Shown in pieces: positions 33,115-40,742 of a DNA stretch of 50,534 nucleotides (positions are counted from its first letter, which is position 1; each line of letters starts with the position of its first letter). The DNA is from Verrucomicrobiia bacterium. Lineage in GTDB: Bacteria > Verrucomicrobiota > Verrucomicrobiia > Verrucomicrobiales > Akkermansiaceae. Location of the stretch: assembly GCA_030431475.1 (NCBI GenBank), contig JAUIJD010000033.1:1-50534 (forward strand), read 5' to 3'. Both the position numbers and the translations under genes were made by a program. The notes beneath the pieces are model-generated. The model saw only the letters and a program-made list of their open reading frames with translations, did not search any database and was not told the DNA's origin.

Positions 33115-34308
33115 TCAGGGAGCCTCGGGTTCGAGCTTCGGGAGTGTCGGGTCGCCGGGAAGGGCCGCCGGTTTGCCCTCCTCGCGGTAGCGATAGGGGC
33201 GGACCACCACGACGCCGTCCCAGTTCCGCGGGTCGAGGATGAAGCGGGTCTCCTGGTTTTTGTAGGCGTCCGGCAGATCGTCGGGATTGATGATCTCGAT
33301 CTCGTAGGTGGTCGCCGGAACGAGCTGCCGGCCGACGGTCACCGTCTCGCTGCTCTTCTCGAGCGGCTTCATCCGCCCCTCGAAGCGCATTCCCCAGGTA
33401 TTGAAGACCAGGGTGCCGTCCGGCCAGGCCTCGACCAGGGCGACCCAGTGCCCGGAATCCCGGCCGGGCGGGCGGCGGATGGTCACCTCGAGCATCGTCG
33501 CGTCGGTGCCCGTGGTGTAGCGGGCCAGATTCTCGGGGCGCAGGTCGTGGTCGCGGAAACAGCGGTGGGCCGCGAGATCCCCGATGTCCTTCTCGAAGTA
33601 CTTCGCGAAGCCCTCGCGGGCCTCGTCGACCGAGGTCCCGGCGGTGTTGCGGGTGCCGCAGTAGCGGGCGATGCGGGAGTGGATCCACTCGGCCTTGTCC
33701 TCGAAGTCGCCGCGTTTCGGAATCTCCAGGTAGCCGATCTCGTCCCACCACAGGAGGAAATTGCAGAAGGCGCTCGGCACGCAGTCGCTGGCCTTGTTCC
33801 CGAACTCGCCCTGGTTGATGACCGGGATGCCCTTGCGGTCGACGTGGGGCTCGGCCTTGAAGCGCGCGAAGGGGCCGGTGCCGGTGCGCCGGGGCTCGTC
33901 CTCGGGGTCCTTGCCGCCGAGGAACTCCTTGGCGCGATCGACCTCCTTCTCCACCCGCTCGCTGATTTCCTCGGCAAGCGCGTCGGCTTCGCCGCCGGTC
34001 AATTCGTCCACCTTCTCCCGCAGTCCGGCTCCTCCCTTTTTCGTCAGGTCGCGGAGCAGGCCTCCCATGCCGCCGCGGTTCTCCTTCTCGACGAGCTGGC
34101 GGTCCCCCCCGCTGAGGTTCTCGAGGGCGATCACCTGGAGCTTCCCCGTGCTCATGCGGATCTCGACCTTGGCGCCGTCCTCGAGCGTCCGGACGTAGGT
34201 TCCGCGCAGGGTCTTGCCGTTGGCGCCGGTCCAGACCCGCTCGCCCTCGAGATCGCCGGCGGCGGCGCTGACGATCAGGGCGGCGAGGCAGGGGAGGAGC
34301 CGTTTCAT
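33115..34308 (-). CDS. Secreted SHD1-like/papain-like cysteine peptidase candidate
   Basis: 397 residues with a signal peptide (about 1-17), an SHD1-like segment (GERVWTGANGKTLRGTYV, 23-40), an acidic helical linker (about 90-140), and a papain-like domain. The catalytic set is visible: Q166 (INQGEFG), C176 (SDCVPSAF), H287 (SGHWVALVEAW) and N303 (FNTWG, as the NSWG of papain). It is predicted to be an exported cysteine peptidase. SHD1 segments are common in secreted verrucomicrobial and planctomycetal proteins. It is divergent from nuoB with a palindromic operator between them. Confidence 0.8.
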   Translation of the reverse strand: MKRLLPCLAALIVSAAAGDLEGERVWTGANGKTLRGTYVRTLEDGAKVEIRMSTGKLQVIALENLSGGDRQLVEKENRGGMGGLLRDLTKKGGAGLREKVDELTGGEADALAEEISERVEKEVDRAKEFLGGKDPEDEPRRTGTGPFARFKAEPHVDRKGIPVINQGEFGNKASDCVPSAFCNFLLWWDEIGYLEIPKRGDFEDKAEWIHSRIARYCGTRNTAGTSVDEAREGFAKYFEKDIGDLAAHRCFRDHDLRPENLARYTTGTDATMLEVTIRRPPGRDSGHWVALVEAWPDGTLVFNTWGMRFEGRMKPLEKSSETVTVGRQLVPATTYEIEIINPDDLPDAYKNQETRFILDPRNWDGVVVVRPYRYREEGKPAALPGDPTLPKLEPEAP

Positions 34309-34369
34309 GAGTCCGGCTCCTACCAGCGGGCCGAGGGCATGGCAAGGTCGGGCGTCGTGCGGAGCGGGC

Positions 34370-34387
34370 TTGTGAAAACTTTCACAA
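34370..34387. promoter_or_regulatory. Perfect Rex-like (or CRP-like) operator upstream of nuoBC
   Basis: TTGTGAAAACTTTCACAA is an 18-base palindrome with two 8-base arms. It fits the Rex consensus TTGTGAA-N4-TTCACAA exactly and also fits the CRP core TGTGA-N6-TCACA. It lies 46 bases before the nuoB ATG and 61 bases before the divergent peptidase gene. Rex is an NADH-responsive repressor known to control complex I genes in actinobacteria, so a Rex site is favoured; a CRP-family site is not excluded. Confidence 0.75.
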
Positions 34388-34433
34388 ACCGCTTGAGGGT
34401 CGGGGATCGGCGCGCCAACGTCCGCCCGCAGCC

Positions 34434-34973
34434 ATGGTTTCCGACAACAACGAAATCGCCCACGCGGCCTACGATTCGAAGATCGAGGGCAACGTGATCT
34501 TCACCCGCGTGGATGCCGCGATCAACTGGATGCGGAAGAACTCGATGTGGCCGATGCCGATGGGCCTCGCCTGTTGCGCGATCGAAATGATGGCCTCGGC
34601 CTGCAGTCGCTTCGACCTCAGCCGCTTCGGCGCGGAGGTGATGCGCTTCTCGCCGCGTCAGGCCGACGTCATGATCGTGGCCGGCACGGTGACCTACAAG
34701 ATGGCGCTGGCGGTGAAGCGCATCTGGGACCAGATGCCCGAGCCGAAGTGGTGCATCGCCATGGGGGCCTGCGCCTCGAGCGGCGGCATGTACCGCAGCT
34801 ACGCGGTGCTGCAGGGGATCGACAACCTGATTCCGGTGGATGTCTACGTGTCCGGGTGCCCGCCACGGCCGGAGGCGCTGATCGAAGGCCTGATGAAGCT
34901 TCAGTCGAAGATCGAGGGCGAGCACGCGCTGGAAGAGCAGAAGAAGGAGTTTTTCGAGGAGCTTTCCTCCTGA
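34434..34973 (+). CDS. nuoB: NADH-quinone oxidoreductase subunit B
   Basis: 179 residues, the complex I subunit that carries cluster N2. The ligands are C47 and C48 (LACCAIEMM), C113 (MGACASSGG) and C142 (SGCPPRPE). It sits at the junction of the peripheral arm and membrane. nuoA is not upstream and nuoD is not downstream of nuoC, so the nuo set is split in this genome. A redox-type palindrome precedes the gene. Confidence 0.96.
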   Translation: MVSDNNEIAHAAYDSKIEGNVIFTRVDAAINWMRKNSMWPMPMGLACCAIEMMASACSRFDLSRFGAEVMRFSPRQADVMIVAGTVTYKMALAVKRIWDQMPEPKWCIAMGACASSGGMYRSYAVLQGIDNLIPVDVYVSGCPPRPEALIEGLMKLQSKIEGEHALEEQKKEFFEELSS

Positions 34974-34978
34974 TCGCC

Positions 34979-35548
34979 ATGTCCTCCGCCCAAGACATCG
35001 AAGCCCTGAAGAAGAAGTTCGGCGAGGCCGTCGTGGCGACCGTCGAGTTCCGGGGTGAACACACCGCCGAGGTGAAGCTGGCGTCGCTCAAGGAGGTCCT
35101 GGCGCATGCCCGGGAGACCTTGGGTTATGATTTCCTGATCGACATTTCGAGCCTCGACCACTTCGGCAAGGATCCTCGCTTCGAGATGGTCTACGAGCTG
35201 GCCACGGTGGACGACTCCAAGCACCTGCGGATCCGCGCCAAGGTCGGCGAGGAGGATTCGGTGCCAAGCGTGGTGTCGCTGTGGGCGGGCGCCGAATGGC
35301 ACGAGCGCGAAGTTTTCGACATGATGGGGATCCGTTTCGACGATCACCCGGATCTCCGCCGCATTCTGATGTGGGAGGGCTATCCTTATTACCCCCTGCG
35401 CAAGGACTTTCCGCTGGCAGGACGCCCGAGCGAGATGCCGGACGTCGCCTTCACCGGCAAGGCCCCGCTGGAGGGCGGCCCCTTCGTGACCGCTCCGGGC
35501 GAAGGCAATCCGGTGACCCGCGAGCCTCGCTCGCGCGAGATCGACTGA
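34979..35548 (+). CDS. nuoC: NADH-quinone oxidoreductase subunit C
   Basis: 189 residues of the 30-kDa complex I subunit. The signature EREVFDMMGIRFDDHPDLRRILM and YPLRKDFPL are present. The ATG at 34979 is 5 bases after nuoB; the frame is open upstream inside nuoB but that part is not homologous. It is not fused to nuoD as in some bacteria. Confidence 0.95.
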   Translation: MSSAQDIEALKKKFGEAVVATVEFRGEHTAEVKLASLKEVLAHARETLGYDFLIDISSLDHFGKDPRFEMVYELATVDDSKHLRIRAKVGEEDSVPSVVSLWAGAEWHEREVFDMMGIRFDDHPDLRRILMWEGYPYYPLRKDFPLAGRPSEMPDVAFTGKAPLEGGPFVTAPGEGNPVTREPRSREID

Positions 35549-35576
35549 TTTCCAGGCTTCCGAACCGCGACCGGCC

Positions 35577-36320
35577 ATGCACCCTCGTCCCCCTATGAGC
35601 GGACGTGTGCCTGACTGGAAAAGTCTCGCCGGAGATCTCGCCGCCGCACGAGGCACGCTGGCATTCGTCGGGCTGCTGCTCGCCATCCAGATTGCGCTGG
35701 GGTGGGCAGGGGGCGTCGAGCGGGTGCCGCAGGTGTATGAGATCTTCGGGCTGAGCCGGGAAGGGCTGGGCCGGGGACGGATCTGGCAGTTGCTGAGCCA
35801 CGGATTGCTCCATGCCAACGGGCTGCATTTCGCCCTGAACGGGCTGGTGCTGCTGGCGGTCGGGCCGCGCCTCGAGCGGATCGGCGGCCTCCGGCTGTGG
35901 GGGCGCCTGATCGTGGCGGGGCTTCTCGCGGGGGGGGCGATGCACCTGGTGGCCGAAGGGGCGGGCGATCGCATCCTGATCGGCGCCTCGGGATCGGTCA
36001 TGGCGGCCTTGTTGTGGCTGACCGCCGTTTCGCCGGGTTCCCGGATGTGGCCGGTGCCGGTGTCGGGAAAAAGCCTCGGCCTCGGGGTCCTGCTGGCCTC
36101 GGCGGTGCTGACCCTCATCAACCCGGCGCTGGGTCTGCCGGTGTTCTCCGACTGGGGCCGGGCCTTGGGTGAAACGGCGGTGCCGGTGGTCTTCGGGGTC
36201 TCCCACGCCTGCCACCTCGGGGGCGCCCTGGCCGGATGGCTGGGGGCGCGCTGGACCCTGAGGCCGCGGGTCACGCTGGCCCAGCTCCAGCGTGACCGGC
36301 GTCGCCGCGAGGGCGGTTAG
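35577..36320 (+). CDS. Rhomboid-family intramembrane serine protease
   Basis: 247 residues with about six membrane helices. The rhomboid signatures are H84 and N88 (LHFALNG), the catalytic serine S138 in IGASGSVM, and the catalytic histidine H213 in SHACHLGG. It should cleave membrane-protein helices within the bilayer. ATG at 35577 is used; ATG at 35595 is possible. It follows nuoC by 28 bases and overlaps the convergent lipoprotein gene by four bases. Confidence 0.88.
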   Translation: MHPRPPMSGRVPDWKSLAGDLAAARGTLAFVGLLLAIQIALGWAGGVERVPQVYEIFGLSREGLGRGRIWQLLSHGLLHANGLHFALNGLVLLAVGPRLERIGGLRLWGRLIVAGLLAGGAMHLVAEGAGDRILIGASGSVMAALLWLTAVSPGSRMWPVPVSGKSLGLGVLLASAVLTLINPALGLPVFSDWGRALGETAVPVVFGVSHACHLGGALAGWLGARWTLRPRVTLAQLQRDRRRREGG

Positions 36321-37144
36321 CGTGCCCCTCGGCCGCGGCGTTGTTGATTGGCGTTCTGCAGGGCCTCCTTCTGCTTCTGGTACGCAGCGGCCTGCTTCTG
36401 GCGTGAGTTGCTGTAGGCTTCCCGCAGGCGGGCGTTCCGCTGTTGCTGGGCCTGGACCGCGGAGTTGACCGGCTGGTTGTAGCCGGCGCGGGCGTTGGTG
36501 TTCTGGCGGGATCCACGGTTGTTTCCACCGCCTCGCTGCGGCTGCCGGGGGGCGGCGTTCTGCGGCGGCTGGTAGCCGCGGTTGTTCTGTCGGTAGGCAT
36601 CCCGCAGCCGCTGGTTGCGCTGCTGCATCGACTCGCGCGCCCTCTGGTTGCGTTCGCGCTGGGCTTCCTGCGCCTGGCGGAAGTTCGCGGCCTGCCGGGC
36701 ACGTTGGGACTGGAACTGGGCCGCGGTGGCGCCGCGCTGGGCACGGACCTTCTCGGCCCACTGGTAGTTCTTGGCCTTGATCAGCGCCAGCCGGTCCTTG
36801 TAGCGGTCGATCTGGCGGTAGCTGACGTTCCGGGGCAGCGGGCAGGCGCCGCGACCGCTCCAGCCGTAGGGGTGGGGCATGCCGGAAACCGGCGCCGGAC
36901 AGTAGCCGCTCGGATAGTAGCCGCCGACCCAGGGATCGTAGTAGCAGCCGCGATTGCGGTCGTAGTAGCAACGGACCGCCGAATCATACAGCCAGCGGTC
37001 GCTGCTGGTGTAGACGAACGACGTGCCGCCGCCGCCGCTGAATCCGTAGCTGTCCGAGTAGCCGTAGTCGTAGGGCGTGTAGTAGCAGGAGGTCGCGAGG
37101 CCGAGGCTGCCCGCGGCCAGCAGGAGGCGAAGAACTTTTCTCAT
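36317..37144 (-). CDS. Tyr-rich then Gln/Arg/Asn-rich lipoprotein
   Basis: 275 residues with a lipobox ending at C20 (LGLATSC). Residues 21-95 are rich in Tyr, Gly and Ser with several Cys; from about 125 the protein is a low-complexity helix rich in Gln, Arg, Asn and Ala, likely coiled-coil or disordered and strongly basic. The basic tail could contact cell-wall polymers or nucleic acid. I do not know a function; short-tract composition makes homology searches unreliable. Confidence 0.75.
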   Translation of the reverse strand: MRKVLRLLLAAGSLGLATSCYYTPYDYGYSDSYGFSGGGGTSFVYTSSDRWLYDSAVRCYYDRNRGCYYDPWVGGYYPSGYCPAPVSGMPHPYGWSGRGACPLPRNVSYRQIDRYKDRLALIKAKNYQWAEKVRAQRGATAAQFQSQRARQAANFRQAQEAQRERNQRARESMQQRNQRLRDAYRQNNRGYQPPQNAAPRQPQRGGGNNRGSRQNTNARAGYNQPVNSAVQAQQQRNARLREAYSNSRQKQAAAYQKQKEALQNANQQRRGRGAR

Positions 37145-37257
37145 GGTGTTGCTGGGACGATCGCCGAGGGCGGTCTATTCAGCAAATCTCAATCGTTGTG
37201 GTCAGGGGGCGGGGTTGACAGTCCGTCCGGGCATCCGTTTTCTGAGCGCAGCAGCGA

Positions 37258-38274
37258 ATGCTGCAAAACTCCATGCAAGCCCCAGTCCTCGTCACCGGGG
37301 GAGCCGGTTACATCGGCTCCCACACCGTCCGCCTCCTAGCCCGGCAGGGTCTCAAGATCGTCGTCCTCGACAATCTCGTGTTCGGCCACGAGGGGGCCAT
37401 CGTCGACGAGGGGGTGGAACTCGTCCGCGGCGAGGTCGGGGACAAGGCGCTTCTCGAGAAGCTCTTCGCCGAGCACCGCTTCGGCGCGGTCGTCCATTTT
37501 GCGGCCTACGCCTATGTCGGGGAATCGGTGACCGATCCGCTGAAATACTACCGCAACAACACCGCGGAGCCGCTGACGCTGCTCGAGGTCATGCAGGCGC
37601 ATGACTGCAAGACCTTCGTCTTCTCCTCGACCTGCGCGACCTACGGGGTGCCCGAGTCGGTGCCGATCGTGGAGAGAAACCCCCAGGATCCCATCAACCC
37701 CTACGGACGCAGCAAACTGATGGTCGAGTGGATCCTCCGCGACTGCGAGAAGGCGTGGGGCCTGAAAAGCGCCTGTCTGAGGTATTTCAATGCCAGCGGC
37801 GCCTCCGAGGATGGCTTGATCGGTGAGGATCACGATCCAGAGACCCACCTGATCCCGAGGGTGCTGATGGCGGTCACCGGCGAGATCTCCCATCTCGACG
37901 TCTTCGGGACCGATTATCCCACTCCGGACGGCACCTGCATCCGGGACTACATCCACGTCAACGACCTCGCGGACGCCCACTTCAAGGCTCTCGAGCATCT
38001 GACCGACGGGGGAGACTCGGTCCGCTGCAACCTGGGCACGGGCGTCGGCGTGTCGGTGAAACAAATTATCGAGGCCGCCGAGGAGGTGACTGGTAAAAAG
38101 GTACCGATCCAGTATGGTCCCCGCCGCGAGGGGGATCCGCCCGCCCTCCTCGCCGATCCCTCCCTAGCCAAGGAAACGCTCGGCTGGGAAGCCCGCCACA
38201 AGGACGTCCGCGACATGGTCCGCACCGCCTGGGAGTGGATGAGCGGACCCCATCAGGGCCGATTTCCAAGCTAG
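37258..38274 (+). CDS. galE: UDP-glucose 4-epimerase
   Basis: 338 residues, SDR-type NAD enzyme that interconverts UDP-glucose and UDP-galactose. VTGGAGYIGSH is the NAD loop, S124 (FSSTCATYG), Y149 and K153 (NPYGRSK) the catalytic triad, and YIHVNDLADAH is typical. ATG at 37258 is used; ATG at 37273 is possible. It starts 113 bases from the divergent lipoprotein gene; TTGACA at about 37214 may be a -35 element, but no good -10 follows. Confidence 0.93.
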   Translation: MLQNSMQAPVLVTGGAGYIGSHTVRLLARQGLKIVVLDNLVFGHEGAIVDEGVELVRGEVGDKALLEKLFAEHRFGAVVHFAAYAYVGESVTDPLKYYRNNTAEPLTLLEVMQAHDCKTFVFSSTCATYGVPESVPIVERNPQDPINPYGRSKLMVEWILRDCEKAWGLKSACLRYFNASGASEDGLIGEDHDPETHLIPRVLMAVTGEISHLDVFGTDYPTPDGTCIRDYIHVNDLADAHFKALEHLTDGGDSVRCNLGTGVGVSVKQIIEAAEEVTGKKVPIQYGPRREGDPPALLADPSLAKETLGWEARHKDVRDMVRTAWEWMSGPHQGRFPS

Positions 38275-38353
38275 GAGTGTGGTAATCGCGATGTATTGAC
38301 ATTCCTCCTTGCCCCGGCGACCTGATTACGCTTTCTTTCACCAAACCCGCCAG

Positions 38354-39058
38354 ATGAACCCTAATATCCATCGAAAACCCCGATTCTCCGGCTTTACGCT
38401 GGTGGAGCTGCTGGTGGTCATCCTGATCATCAGCATTCTGCTGACCGTCGGTTCCGTCGCTCTCAAGGGAGCCGGCGGCAAAGGCGTGACCACCGCTCTC
38501 GCCACCACGGAAGCCCTCTTCGACGAGGCCCGTTCCGTGGCCATCGGCAAGGGCGCGCGCTCGCGGATCCTGATCAATGCCGACGATCCGCAGTCGAACG
38601 ACTATCTCCGTCAGCTCGTGATCGTCAGCGAGGTGCTCGACGAAGACGGCCAGCCCTCGGAATCGCCGGTCTGGGAGGTCTCCAGCCGCGGTTACACCAT
38701 GCCCGACAAGGTGTTCTTCAGCAAGGAGTTCAGCCGTAGGAACCACGAGGCCGGCTCCGGGGAAATCGAGACCTTCAGGCTCAGCGGCGACCGGGTGTCG
38801 GCGATGTACGAAGGCGAGTATTATTTCTACGAGTTCAACAGCGAGGGCATCTGCACCACGGGGCTCTCCGGCGATACCTACTCCGGTCCCAGCTTCGTCG
38901 TCGGCGCCGGCATCCGGACCCCCGGCTCGGATTCGCCCCGAACCACCGGCGAGGCCAAGCGCGATTTCGCGGGCTTCGTGATCTGGCGCAACGGCTCGAC
39001 CTCCGTCTTTCGCAATCCCGACCAAATCGTTGGCGGGCAGGAGCCCAAGAACTTCTAA
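38354..39058 (+). CDS. Pilin-like protein, Verru_Chthon cassette D-like
   Basis: 234 residues with a type IV prepilin/pseudopilin leader: short basic head, then GFTLVELLVVILIISILL, cleavable after the Gly with E5 conserved. The rest is an extracytoplasmic domain without recognised motifs. With the next two genes it resembles the D-B-C genes of the Verru_Chthon cassette known from Verrucomicrobium and Chthoniobacter; assignment to cassette protein D is from order and layout. The frame is open to 38309 but the ATG at 38354 gives the leader. Confidence 0.75.
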   Translation: MNPNIHRKPRFSGFTLVELLVVILIISILLTVGSVALKGAGGKGVTTALATTEALFDEARSVAIGKGARSRILINADDPQSNDYLRQLVIVSEVLDEDGQPSESPVWEVSSRGYTMPDKVFFSKEFSRRNHEAGSGEIETFRLSGDRVSAMYEGEYYFYEFNSEGICTTGLSGDTYSGPSFVVGAGIRTPGSDSPRTTGEAKRDFAGFVIWRNGSTSVFRNPDQIVGGQEPKNF

Positions 39059-39064
39059 ACTCTC

Positions 39065-39769
39065 ATGAAGCGCAATCCTTCAAACCCACGCCGTCAGGGC
39101 TTCACCCTGATGGAGACCGTCATCGCGATCGGCGTGCTCGCGGTGCTGCTGACGGCCTTCTTGGCGGTCTTCACCCCGGCAGCCCAGGGCATCCGCAAGG
39201 CGATCAGCGCCCAGGAAGCCGATCGTCTCGCCTTCACGCTCGAGCGCGAGCTGGTGACGCTTCGCGACAGCGACAGCGACTTCGCGACCGGCTTCGACAA
39301 GGCCTACGAGTGGATCGCTTCCTCGAACAACTCGGCCGAGGCGCTCCTGATTTATCAGTACCGCGGCAATCCGTCGCAGATCCGTTCCGACGGAACGATG
39401 GAGCCCTACACCGACATCGACGGCGTGGCCGGCAGTGACTTCGTCGTGCAGCCCGTCGTCCGCCGCAAGAACGCCGGAGCGGTCGTGGAAGAGGACCTCA
39501 AGGCCTTGGAAGGCCGCGTCTACACCGTGAAGCTGACCCAGTTGGTGTTCAAAAACGGCCAATTGGAGCGTGGCACCGAGGGAAAGATCGACGACCCCGT
39601 TGGAGATACCACCGTGTCGGGCCCCGACGACTACCCGGAGGCCTACATCGCCTTCGCGGCGGAGTTCTACCTCGTCCCGAACGCCTCCTACGCCTACATC
39701 CAGAATCGTCTGAATCTCGACGAACTCAAGAATCCGATCTTCACCCGCAACCTCGCGGTGCGTCGCTGA
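39065..39769 (+). CDS. Pilin-like protein, Verru_Chthon cassette B-like
   Basis: 234 residues with a prepilin leader GFTLMETVIAIGVLAVLLT and a PilV/GspI-like layout, followed by an extracytoplasmic region with YLVPNASYAYIQNR near the end. The gene starts 6 bases after the previous one and ends 19 bases before the next, so the three are one operon. Identification as cassette protein B is from position and is not certain. Confidence 0.72.
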   Translation: MKRNPSNPRRQGFTLMETVIAIGVLAVLLTAFLAVFTPAAQGIRKAISAQEADRLAFTLERELVTLRDSDSDFATGFDKAYEWIASSNNSAEALLIYQYRGNPSQIRSDGTMEPYTDIDGVAGSDFVVQPVVRRKNAGAVVEEDLKALEGRVYTVKLTQLVFKNGQLERGTEGKIDDPVGDTTVSGPDDYPEAYIAFAAEFYLVPNASYAYIQNRLNLDELKNPIFTRNLAVRR

Positions 39770-39788
39770 ACCCCTTTTCCGACATCCC

Positions 39789-40721
39789 ATGAAAAACCCG
39801 GCCAAACCATCACGCTCCGGCGGCTTCACGCTGATCGAGCTCATGGTCGCGATGGGCATCACCGCGATCATCATCACCGTGCTGGTGAGCATCACCGGCG
39901 TCGCCACGGACACCTGGACGCGCAGCCGCGCCGAGATCCGGGCGTCGCGCCAGGCGAAGGCGGCGCTCGACACCATGGCCCGCGACTTCGAGTCGTTGGT
40001 CGCGCGTCGTGGCAACGACTTCGAGTGGCTCTTCGCCGAGCTCGAATCCGGAAATCTCCCGCAGGTGGCGAAGGGCGGCAGCGCGAATGATGCCATCGCC
40101 CTCACCTTCCTGACCGCCGCGACCGACCGCTACCTCGGCCAGGTCGGCGAGGATTACCCGGAGAACGCGGGCGACGTCTCCTGCGTCTCGTATCGCCTCC
40201 GTTACCAGGACCCGATCGAAGGTGGCAGCAACGACCGCACCTCGACCTTCGTGCTCTACCGTCTGTTGGTCGATCCGGACGACACATTCCAGGACCTGCT
40301 GGGGCAGGAGGACCTCGACGGGGCCTTCACCAGTTACGCCAGCCAGGTCGACGAGCAGGAGAACTTCATCTGCGAGAACGTCCACCAGTTCACGCTCGCC
40401 TTTCATGTCGAGGTGACCCGCCCGGCCGCGGGCGGGGGCGGTGGCAGCCAGATCGAGACCAAGCGCATCGTGATGGGGAGCGGAACCAGCAACGGTGAGT
40501 TCCGACTGACCGGTCGCGGCATTGATACGAGCCTCACTGCCCAGGGCATCACGGCCGACGAACTGAAAGCCGGACGCCTCAAGGCGGTCGAGGTCAGCAT
40601 GTCGGTCCTGTCCGACGCCGGGGTGGCCCGGATGAATGCCTCGTCGGACGGCCTCAGCGAAAGGGACTACAGCCGCAACGTCTTCCACTACTCCCGGCTG
40701 ATCGAACTGCCGGGGATGTGA
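39789..40721 (+). CDS. Pilin-like protein, Verru_Chthon cassette C-like
   Basis: 310 residues with a prepilin leader GFTLIELMVAMGITAIIIT (PilW/GspJ-like) and a large extracytoplasmic region containing a Gly-rich insert (AAGGGGGSQ). VLYRLLVDPDD and RNVFHYSRLIELPG lie toward the end. The expected large cassette protein A is not downstream: aroB follows on the opposite strand 21 bases away. Confidence 0.72.
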   Translation: MKNPAKPSRSGGFTLIELMVAMGITAIIITVLVSITGVATDTWTRSRAEIRASRQAKAALDTMARDFESLVARRGNDFEWLFAELESGNLPQVAKGGSANDAIALTFLTAATDRYLGQVGEDYPENAGDVSCVSYRLRYQDPIEGGSNDRTSTFVLYRLLVDPDDTFQDLLGQEDLDGAFTSYASQVDEQENFICENVHQFTLAFHVEVTRPAAGGGGGSQIETKRIVMGSGTSNGEFRLTGRGIDTSLTAQGITADELKAGRLKAVEVSMSVLSDAGVARMNASSDGLSERDYSRNVFHYSRLIELPGM

Positions 40722-40742
40722 TGGGAGCGGGAGTCGTCCCGG

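Noticed and set aside
38290-38320. TTGACA-TTGC arrangement as a sigma-54 promoter before the pilin-like genes
   Set aside because: The -24 GG is absent and spacing is wrong; as sigma-70 the -10 would be at 21 bases, also poor.
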